NCBI GenBank assembly: GCA_002348905.1
Contig: DEBW01000153.1
Coordinates: forward strand, 28,507-49,001
DNA: 20,495 bases
DNA from: Ruminococcus flavefaciens
Lineage (GTDB): Bacteria > Bacillota > Clostridia > Oscillospirales > Ruminococcaceae
Direction: 5' to 3'
The notes below the pieces were generated by a model. The model was not told the origin of the DNA and did no database searches. It saw nothing but the letters and a program-made list of their open reading frames with translations. A program made the translations under genes and the position numbers. Every line of letters starts with the position of its first letter. The first letter of the stretch is position 1. Positions 16,069 through 20,495 of the stretch are shown here, one piece after another.

Positions 16069-16133
16069 TTAGCTGACTGATAATATGCAGGATAAGCGCA
16101 CATTTTCCTGTATATCCAAAAGGAGCCAGCTAA
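16069..16133 (-). promoter_or_regulatory. Long imperfect hairpin in the eno 5' leader
   Basis: The outer arms TTAGCTG (16069-16075) and CAGCTAA (16127-16133) are complementary. Inside them ATATGCAGGA (16083-16092) faces TCCTGTATAT (16106-16115) with a single mismatch on the eno strand and a 13-base loop. Together with the smaller repeat at 16044-16063, this makes most of the leader of about 140 bases structured. I do not recognise a known riboswitch or protein-leader class. Confidence 0.4.
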
Positions 16134-16143
16134 TTATTTATTC

Positions 16144-16161
16144 TGTTAGATTAATCTAACA
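16144..16161. promoter_or_regulatory. DtxR-like palindromic operator at the eno promoter
   Basis: TGTTAGATTAATCTAACA is an 18-base perfect palindrome with the TTAG-N6-CTAA core of DtxR/IdeR-type boxes. On the eno strand it starts 6 bases after the -10 element and so covers the transcription start, a repressor position. The same GTTA-N8-TAAC form recurs at 16331 and 16890, with a weaker copy at 19573. The binding protein is not in the window. Confidence 0.72.
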
Positions 16162-16166
16162 AGTTT

Positions 16167-16195
16167 ATTATAGCATCTGGTATTCTTCATGTCAA
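16167..16195 (-). promoter_or_regulatory. Consensus sigma-70 promoter of eno
   Basis: On the minus strand a perfect TTGACA (16190-16195) and a perfect TATAAT (16167-16172) are separated by exactly 17 bases, with TGC just before the -10 (extended -10 form). The start point should fall near 16160, inside the palindrome at 16144-16161. Confidence 0.88.
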
Positions 16196-16245
16196 TCTAA
16201 AAAATATATATTTGTATTTACTAACAATAAGTTTGATAGTAAGTG

Positions 16246-16260
16246 ATAACATTATGTTAT
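16246..16260. promoter_or_regulatory. 7-1-7 inverted repeat upstream of the feo promoter
   Basis: ATAACAT-T-ATGTTAT has the 7-1-7 geometry used by Fur/PerR/Zur boxes, though the inner bases (CAT-N-ATG) differ from the usual AAT-N-ATT. It sits between a possible -35 (TTGATA, 16233-16238) and a possible -10 (TATAGT, 16258-16263), whose spacer is long at 19 bases. Outer arms AAGTTTG (16229-16235) and CAAACTT (16267-16273) are nearly concentric with it. Confidence 0.35.
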
Positions 16261-16295
16261 AGTATACAAACTTGTGAATATCGACTTCCAAATCA

Positions 16296-16324
16296 TTGAC
16301 AAAAACTAAATGGAGTGATATTAT
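16296..16324 (+). promoter_or_regulatory. Main promoter of the feo operon
   Basis: TTGACA at 16296-16301 and TATTAT at 16319-16324 are separated by 17 bases. Transcription should start near 16331, at the edge of the operator at 16331-16346, leaving a leader of about 70 bases before feoA. Confidence 0.78.
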
Positions 16325-16329
16325 ATATT

Positions 16330-16347
16330 CGTTACGAAATACTAACG
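16330..16347. promoter_or_regulatory. DtxR-like operator at the feo promoter
   Basis: CGTTA-CGAAATAC-TAACG has perfect 5-base arms and the GTTA-N8-TAAC spacing of the eno box. GTTA begins at 16331, 6 bases after the -10 TATTAT, the same distance as at eno. Repression when intracellular iron (or manganese) is high is the expected role for a DtxR-type regulator on feo genes. That step is inference. Confidence 0.68.
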
Positions 16348-16399
16348 CAATAAAAGCATTGTGTCAGATATCAATATTCATAAACGGAAGGGTGAGAAA

Positions 16400-16612
16400 A
16401 TGATGCCTCTTAGTTTAGCAGAGCAGGATAAAGAGCTTACTATAAAGAAGCTTGGTGGAAGTCCTGAGATACGTCAGCATCTTGAAAACCTTGGATTCAC
16501 AGTTGGCGGAACAGTTACGCTGATAAATGTTCTCGGCGAGAATGTCATAGTCAAGGTGAAGGAATCACGGGTTGCAATAGGTGCGGACATGGCAAGAAGA
16601 ATAATGGTATAA
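16400..16612 (+). CDS. feoA: FeoA-family ferrous iron transport protein A (first copy)
   Basis: The start is ATG 16400 (or the adjacent ATG 16403), preceded by GGAAGGGTGAG at 16386-16396. A longer GTG start at 16361 has no ribosome site and is rejected. The product of about 70 residues has the SH3-like FeoA layout: MPLSLAEQDKELTIKKLGG, a helix with HLENLGFTVGGTVTLI, then NVIVKVKESRVAIGADMARRIMV. The closing strand with (R/S)-x-A-(I/L)-G-x-x-x-A-x-x-I is typical. FeoA proteins are cytoplasmic and bind or modulate FeoB. It is first in the operon and 13 bases ahead of the second feoA. Confidence 0.88.
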   Translation: MMPLSLAEQDKELTIKKLGGSPEIRQHLENLGFTVGGTVTLINVLGENVIVKVKESRVAIGADMARRIMV

Positions 16613-16625
16613 GGAGAAAAAACAC

Positions 16626-16847
16626 ATGAAAACACTCAGGGAAATATCTGTCGGTTCGACAGCAAAGATCAAGAAACTGCACGGTGAGGGAGCAATAAAG
16701 CGCCGTATCATGGATATGGGACTTACCAAGGGAACAGAAGTTTTTGTCCGCAAGGTAGCTCCTCTCGGAGATCCTGTTGAGATAAAAGTTCGTGGATATG
16801 AACTCTCACTCCGTAAGGCAGACGCTGAACTTATCGAAGTAGAATAA
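16626..16847 (+). CDS. feoA: FeoA-family ferrous iron transport protein A (second copy)
   Basis: The ATG at 16626 follows AAGGAG at 16611-16616, which overlaps the stop of the first feoA. The 73 residues give a standard FeoA SH3-like domain: LREISVGSTAKIKKLHGEGA, IKRRIMDMGLTKGTEVFVRK, APLGDPVEIKVRGYELSLRK, ending in ADAELIEVE. This copy is closer to the classical FeoA consensus (R-R-x-x-D-M-G-(L/I)-x-x-G, DP-(V/I)-E-(I/V)-x-(V/L)-x-G-Y-x-L-(S/A)-L-R) than the first, so the two copies are probably not interchangeable. Paired FeoA proteins before FeoB are common in clostridia. The gap to feoB is 74 bases and holds a hairpin and an operator-like palindrome. Confidence 0.93.
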   Translation: MKTLREISVGSTAKIKKLHGEGAIKRRIMDMGLTKGTEVFVRKVAPLGDPVEIKVRGYELSLRKADAELIEVE

Positions 16848-16856
16848 TGAAAGAAC

Positions 16857-16873
16857 AGGACTGTAGAAGTCCT
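16857..16873 (+). other. Small hairpin between feoA and feoB
   Basis: AGGACT (16857-16862) pairs with AGTCCT (16868-16873) around GTAGA. It lacks a T run, so it is more likely an RNA processing or stability element than a terminator. Confidence 0.3.
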
Positions 16874-16889
16874 TGAATTTTGCTACATA

Positions 16890-16905
16890 GTTAGCATTAA
16901 ATAAC
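16890..16905. promoter_or_regulatory. GTTA-N8-TAAC box in front of feoB
   Basis: GTTAGCATTAAATAAC keeps the outer GTTA and TAAC arms at the same 8-base spacing as the eno and feo boxes. No convincing -35/-10 pair is placed 6 bases upstream of it, so it may be a secondary site that blocks read-through or part of an unseen weak promoter. It ends 16 bases before the feoB ATG. Confidence 0.45.
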
Positions 16906-16921
16906 CGAAAGGAAGATATGA

Positions 16922-19339
16922 ATGGAACTGCGAATTGCACTTGCAGGTAACCCGAATGCGGGTAAAACTACGCTGTTTAATGCGTTAACCGGCTCTAACC
17001 AGTTTGTTGGAAACTGGCCTGGAGTTACAGTTGAGAAGAAGGAGGGCAAGCTCAAAAAGCACAGCGATGTTATCGTTACTGACCTCCCTGGAATCTACTC
17101 GCTGTCACCTTACACACTTGAAGAAGTAGTTGCTAGAAATTACCTCATTGAGACTCGTCCGGATGCGATACTTAATATAATCGACGGCACAAATCTTGAA
17201 CGAAATCTCTACCTCACAACTCAGCTTGTAGAACTTGGCATACCGGTTGTCGTTGCAATAAACATGATGGATGTTGTACAGAAAAACGGCGACAAGATCA
17301 AAATTGATGAACTTTCAAGACAGCTTGGCTGTAAGATCGTGGAGATATCTGCGCTGAAAGGGACAGGAGTTGATGCTGCTGCCGAAGCTGCAATAGCTGC
17401 CGCAAAGAACAGTAAGACTGTCCCTCAGCACACATTCAGCGGTGTAGTGGAACACGCAATTGCCCACATCGAGGAAGCTTGTCTGCATGATATGCCTGAT
17501 GAACAGCAAAGATGGTATGCTATCAAGGTTTTCGAGCGTGACGAGAAAGTGCTTGAAAAGCTGAATATTCCGGCAAAAACAAAAGCACATATCGAAGAAG
17601 ATATTGTCGCTGCTGAGAAAGAACTTGATGATGACGCTGAGAGTATCATCACAAACGAGCGATATATCTACATATCCGATGTTATCAAGGCTTGTTACAA
17701 GAAGAAAAATGCCGGCAGTCTTTCATCCTCAGATAAGATAGACAAGATCGTTACCAACCGTTGGCTTGGACTTCCGATTTTTGCCGTTATCATGACACTT
17801 GTGTACCTTATCGCAATGAAAGGACCTGGTGCATGGGCTACGGACTGGACGAATGATAACCTGTTTGGTGATGGTTTCCACCTGCTTGGTATTTCAGGCG
17901 ATTACAAAGACGTTTCCGAGGAGTATGCTGGGGCACAGCAGATAATCGACGGTTACGATGCTTACGTTGAAGAAAACGGAAGCGAGCCGACAAGTGATTT
18001 CACATACTCTGTCGAGGACGAGGAAACACTCGAAACATCAGAAGAAACTGCATCACTTGCAGACTATGAAGAGGCTCTTGCAACTGTCGAGAGGATAGGC
18101 GATGAACCTGATCCTGCTGACTACGGCGTATTTGTGCCGAGTATTCCTGCGATCGTGGAAAAAGGACTTGACGCTGTAAATGCTTCTGACTGGCTGAAAG
18201 GACTTATCCTTGACGGTATCGTTGCAGGTGTTGGAGCAGTTCTCGGATTTGTACCGCAGATGCTTGTACTTTTCTTCCTGCTCGCATTCCTTGAAGCTTG
18301 CGGATATATGGCAAGAATCGCATTCGTACTTGACCGTGTGTTCAGAAAATTCGGACTTTCAGGTAAATCATTCATACCTATGCTTGTAGGCGTAGGCTGC
18401 GGAGTTCCTGGAATCATGGCATCAAGAACAATTGAAAATGAACGTGACAGACGTATGACTATCATGACTACAACATTTATCCCTTGTGGAGCTAAAGTTC
18501 CATTTATCGCAATGATAGCAGGTGCTATCTTTGACGGTTCTCCGCTCATCTCAGTGTCCGCATATTTCATCGGCATGGCAGCAATAATAGTATCAGGAAT
18601 CATGCTCAAGAAGACAGCAATGTTCTCAGGAGAGCCTGCACCATTCGTTATGGAGCTTCCTGCATATCATATGCCTACACTCAGTAACGTACTTCGTTCA
18701 ATGTGGGAGCGTGGCTGGTCATTCATAAAGAAAGCCGGTTCTATAATCCTCATTTCAACTATAATCATCTGGTTCTTGTCACGTTTCGGAACTGTTGACG
18801 GCAGCTTCGGAATGCTTGAAGAAGAACAGCTCGACAGCTCACTTCTTGCCGGATTCGGTTCAATTATCGCATGGATATTTGCACCTCTTGGCTGGGGCAA
18901 CTGGCAGGCTGCTGTTGCTTCTATCACCGGACTTGTCGCAAAGGAGAACATCGTCGGAACAATGGGCGTTCTCTATTCAGGCGGCGAAGGAACTGTATGG
19001 CAGACTCTTGCTGAGAAATTCACAGGCATCACAGGCTTCTCATTCCTTGTGTTCAATCTTCTCTGCGCACCATGCTTTGCAGCTATCGGAGCTATCAAGC
19101 GTGAAATGAACAATGCAAAATGGACTGCATTCGCAATAGCTTACCAGTGCGGATTTGCATATGCTATTGCACTTATGATAACACAGTTCGGCGGACTTTT
19201 CACAGGAGATGCTAACATCATCGGTGTAGTTGCAGCAGTTGCAATTTTAGGTACAATGGTGTATATGCTCTTCATCAAGAAGTACAAGGAAGCTCAGAAA
19301 CTCACAGAAAACGTCAAGACTTCATCAAAAGCTGCGTAA
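16922..19339 (+). CDS. feoB: Ferrous iron transporter FeoB (805 aa)
   Basis: FeoB moves Fe2+ across the cytoplasmic membrane and carries an N-terminal G-protein domain. AAAGGA at 16908-16913 sets the ATG at 16922; the ATG at 16918 is out of frame. The G domain shows GNPNAGKTTLFNALTG (G1, residues 8-23), VTVEKKEG (switch region), DLPGIYSLSPYTLEE (G3), NMMD (G4) and SALKGTG (G5), then the helical cytoplasmic spacer. The membrane part starts near residue 281 (WLGLPIFAVIMTLVYLIAM) and contains two gate-type repeats with MLVGVGCGVPGIMASRTIE, then FIPCGAKVPFIAMIAGA, and a second half with AKENIVGTMG and LLCAPCFAAIGAIKREM. An unusually long acidic insert occupies about residues 320-408, after the first membrane helix and so probably outside the membrane. 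It explains the length above the roughly 770 residues of the E. coli protein. Confidence 0.97.
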   Translation: MELRIALAGNPNAGKTTLFNALTGSNQFVGNWPGVTVEKKEGKLKKHSDVIVTDLPGIYSLSPYTLEEVVARNYLIETRPDAILNIIDGTNLERNLYLTTQLVELGIPVVVAINMMDVVQKNGDKIKIDELSRQLGCKIVEISALKGTGVDAAAEAAIAAAKNSKTVPQHTFSGVVEHAIAHIEEACLHDMPDEQQRWYAIKVFERDEKVLEKLNIPAKTKAHIEEDIVAAEKELDDDAESIITNERYIYISDVIKACYKKKNAGSLSSSDKIDKIVTNRWLGLPIFAVIMTLVYLIAMKGPGAWATDWTNDNLFGDGFHLLGISGDYKDVSEEYAGAQQIIDGYDAYVEENGSEPTSDFTYSVEDEETLETSEETASLADYEEALATVERIGDEPDPADYGVFVPSIPAIVEKGLDAVNASDWLKGLILDGIVAGVGAVLGFVPQMLVLFFLLAFLEACGYMARIAFVLDRVFRKFGLSGKSFIPMLVGVGCGVPGIMASRTIENERDRRMTIMTTTFIPCGAKVPFIAMIAGAIFDGSPLISVSAYFIGMAAIIVSGIMLKKTAMFSGEPAPFVMELPAYHMPTLSNVLRSMWERGWSFIKKAGSIILISTIIIWFLSRFGTVDGSFGMLEEEQLDSSLLAGFGSIIAWIFAPLGWGNWQAAVASITGLVAKENIVGTMGVLYSGGEGTVWQTLAEKFTGITGFSFLVFNLLCAPCFAAIGAIKREMNNAKWTAFAIAYQCGFAYAIALMITQFGGLFTGDANIIGVVAAVAILGTMVYMLFIKKYKEAQKLTENVKTSSKAA

Positions 19340-19351
19340 AGGAGTGGTATC

Positions 19352-19519
19352 ATGCTCGTATGGCTGACAGAAAATCTCGGAAATATCGTTGTTTCACTGA
19401 TACTGATATGTATAGTGACGGCGGTCATAGTCAAAATGATAAGGGATAAAAAGCAGGGCAAAAGCTCGTGCGGATGTGGCTGCGAGCATTGTGCAATGCA
19501 TGGAAAATGCCACAAATAA
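19352..19519 (+). CDS. FeoB-associated Cys-rich membrane micro-protein (55 aa)
   Basis: The ATG at 19352 lies 12 bases after the feoB stop with a GGAG at 19341-19344. The 55 residues begin with a single membrane helix (NIVVSLILICIVTAVIVKMI, residues 11-30) and a basic stop-transfer segment (RDKKQGK). The tail reads SSCGCGCEHCAMHGKCHK, with five Cys and two His. This layout matches the FeoB-associated Cys-rich family (PF12669) found just after feoB in Firmicutes, which plays an FeoC-like or metal-relay role that is not established. The Cys-His tail should face the cytoplasm by the positive-inside rule and could pass or sense iron. It is the last gene before the hairpin at 19530. Confidence 0.9.
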   Translation: MLVWLTENLGNIVVSLILICIVTAVIVKMIRDKKQGKSSCGCGCEHCAMHGKCHK

Positions 19520-19529
19520 GGTAATAATT

Positions 19530-19563
19530 GTAAGGGCTGGCTTAGTCGGCAGCCCTTACTTTA
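19530..19563 (+). terminator. Hairpin after the FeoB-associated gene, probable partial terminator
   Basis: GTAAGGGCTG (19530-19539) pairs perfectly with CAGCCCTTAC (19550-19559) around a 10-base loop. Only a short T run (TTT) and then an A run follow, so it may terminate only some transcripts. It separates the feo genes from DUF2325. Confidence 0.62.
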
Positions 19564-19572
19564 AAAAAATAA

Positions 19573-19588
19573 GTTAGCATAAACTAAT
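19573..19588. promoter_or_regulatory. DtxR-like box in front of the DUF2325 gene
   Basis: GTTAGCATAAACTAAT contains the palindromic core TTAG-CATAAA-CTAA and matches the GTTA-N8-TAAC form at 7 of 8 arm bases. It lies in the leader of the DUF2325-DUF3793-flavodoxin genes, just downstream of the terminator hairpin. No good -10 is seen at the 6-base distance found at eno and feo. Confidence 0.5.
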
Positions 19589-19606
19589 ACGCTAAAGGAG
19601 GAATTT

Positions 19607-19906
19607 ATGAGTATAGTTATCGTCGGCGGAAATGACCGCATGGCAACACGTTATCAGGATATCTGCAAGTCATTCAATCACAAGTCCAAAGTTTTTACAC
19701 AAATGCCTGCGGACTTTGAGAACAAGTTGGGCACACCTGACCTTATGGTCGTTTTCACGGGTACTTGCTCACATAAAATGCTTGGCGCAGTTAAGAAAAG
19801 CTCTGAGAAAAGGGGAGTGCCGGTCGAGCACGTTCACAGTTCAAGCGTGAGTGCGCTTAAACAGCTTTTGACTGATATTAAAAGGAGGAAGTATGTCCGA
19901 AGTTGA
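19607..19906 (+). CDS. DUF2325 domain protein (99 aa)
   Basis: AAAGGAGGA at 19594-19602 places the start at 19607. The protein begins with MSIVIVGGNDRMATRYQDIC, a Rossmann-like strand and Gly turn, and ends with the DUF2325 signature: D-L-M-V-V-F-T-G-T-C-S-H-K-M, then E-H-V-H-S-S-S-V-S-A-L, about the family's usual length. The Cys-x-His pair and nearby His residues hint at metal or redox sensing, but the biochemical function is unknown. In Firmicutes this family is often found beside feo genes, DUF3793 and flavodoxin, as here. Its 3' end overlaps the DUF3793 gene by 14 bases, so the two are translationally linked. Confidence 0.86.
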   Translation: MSIVIVGGNDRMATRYQDICKSFNHKSKVFTQMPADFENKLGTPDLMVVFTGTCSHKMLGAVKKSSEKRGVPVEHVHSSSVSALKQLLTDIKRRKYVRS

Positions 19907-20456
19907 ACGCAGAAGCATTGATAATTTAATGGCATTTCACAGCGCTCCGACGCTTCTTGGAGTGAAGTGTGCCAACCTTATCTCATTTGATACAGACGAA
20001 TGTACAATGACGGAATATCTGAATGAGTTTGCTGAAAAACTTTCAGACAGCGGACTTTGTGCAAGACAGCTCTGCAAGTGCAGAAAGCGTACCCTCATAT
20101 ATATCTATAATGAGAAAATGCTGAGTACATGGCTTGATATGCGACAGGTGAGAGAACTTCTTTCAGAGTATGGTTATAGCAAAATGATGACGATCGACCA
20201 GAAGCTTGACTTGCTTGCAAGCAGGATGAGCTGCGGAAGTTTTCCGCATGAGATAGGTGCATTTCTCGGCTATCCTGTTGGTGACATAAGAGGCTTTATC
20301 AGCAACAGCGGCAGAAATTGTCTGCTTTGCGGTTACTGGAAGGTCTACGAAAATGCAGAAAAAGCACAGCAGACATTCGATGAATATGATCGGTGCAGGG
20401 ATATCCTGTTCGATAGATTAAATCACGGTCTGGACTTATTTCAGGCTGTAAAATAG
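19893..20456 (+). CDS. DUF3793 family protein, Cys-rich (187 aa)
   Basis: The ATG at 19893 follows AAAGGAGG at 19881-19888, inside the end of the DUF2325 gene. The sequence shows the DUF3793 pattern: a start with HSAPTLLGVKCANLISF, a middle R-T-L-I-Y-I-Y, then C-G-S-F-P-H-E-I-G-A-F-L-G-Y-P-V-G-D-I-R-G-F-I, and G-Y-W-K-V-Y near the C-terminus followed by F-D-E-Y-D-R-C. Cysteines are frequent, including C-x-C (CKC) and C-x-x-C (CLLC), which could bind a metal or work in thiol redox chemistry. No enzymatic activity is known to me. Position next to feo genes and a flavodoxin suggests a function in iron-dependent redox metabolism. There is no signal peptide or membrane helix, so it is cytoplasmic. 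Confidence 0.85.
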   Translation: MSEVERRSIDNLMAFHSAPTLLGVKCANLISFDTDECTMTEYLNEFAEKLSDSGLCARQLCKCRKRTLIYIYNEKMLSTWLDMRQVRELLSEYGYSKMMTIDQKLDLLASRMSCGSFPHEIGAFLGYPVGDIRGFISNSGRNCLLCGYWKVYENAEKAQQTFDEYDRCRDILFDRLNHGLDLFQAVK

Positions 20457-20466
20457 GAGGAAATAT

Positions 20467-20495
20467 ATGAAAACAGCAGTTATTTACTGGAGCGG
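20467..20495 (+). CDS. Start of a flavodoxin-like gene, cut by window end
   Basis: AGGAGG at 20455-20460 precedes an ATG at 20467. Only nine full codons are visible, MKTAVIYWS plus the first two bases of a Gly codon. A short beta strand ending in Tyr-Trp-Ser-Gly is how small flavodoxins begin before their FMN phosphate loop (T-G-N-T-E). The gene order DUF2325-DUF3793-flavodoxin supports this. The assignment rests on very little sequence. Flavodoxin replaces ferredoxin as electron carrier when iron is scarce, which fits the iron locus. Confidence 0.6.

Noticed and set aside
16361..16399. GTG start for the first feoA, adding 13 residues
   Set aside because: No ribosome site precedes it. GGAAGGGTGAG sits directly ahead of ATG 16400/16403, where FeoA homology begins.
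18121..18609. Open frame of 162 codons on the minus strand inside feoB
   Set aside because: It is antisense to the conserved FeoB membrane domain and has no ribosome site or motif.
1..20495. CRISPR arrays, tRNA or rRNA genes, insertion sequences, attachment sites
   Set aside because: No regularly spaced DNA repeats, cloverleaf sequences, transposase or integrase motifs, or terminal inverted repeats were seen on reading through.

Overview
The window looks like chromosomal DNA from an anaerobic low-to-mid GC Firmicute of the Ruminococcus/Oscillospiraceae type. This is inferred from the AGGAGG ribosome sites, the A/T-rich intergenic regions, the very large Cna-B-like surface proteins, and the FeoA-FeoA-FeoB-DUF2325-DUF3793-flavodoxin gene order. 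No tRNA, rRNA, CRISPR array, insertion sequence or phage gene was seen.

Region 1 (1-12363, plus strand) is a cell-surface locus. It holds a giant protein that is already open at the first base (at least 2983 residues), a 909-residue exported protein built from the same kind of beta-sandwich module, and a small exported protein resembling TasA/camelysin-type matrix subunits. A strong terminator closes it. None of the three visible C-termini has an LPXTG sorting signal, so the products are probably secreted or held by assembly rather than by classical sortase anchoring.

Region 2 (12417-14695, plus strand) is a small regulatory operon: a CPBP-like membrane protein, a stand-alone LytTR DNA-binding regulator, a four-helix DUF3021-like membrane protein overlapping it by 4 bases, and a short peptide deformylase-like protein. 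Two promoters precede it. Between them lies a direct repeat with 21-base period that fits LytTR-type binding sites, which suggests autoregulation like that of regulator/membrane-inhibitor pairs in streptococci.

Region 3 (14721-16019, minus strand) is enolase, convergent with region 2 through a bidirectional terminator. It has a consensus promoter and a structured leader of about 140 bases.

Region 4 (16296-20495, plus strand) is a ferrous-iron uptake locus: feoA, a second feoA, feoB, a FeoB-associated Cys-rich micro-protein, a hairpin, DUF2325, DUF3793 and the start of a flavodoxin. A palindrome of the form GTTA-N8-TAAC (DtxR-like, TTAG-N6-CTAA) recurs in front of feoA, in front of feoB, in weaker form in front of DUF2325, and in front of enolase. 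At feoA and enolase it sits exactly 6 bases downstream of the -10 element. The most interesting inferences are this shared metal-type operator on a glycolytic gene and the iron genes, the LytTR circuit, and the sortase-signal-free giant surface locus.
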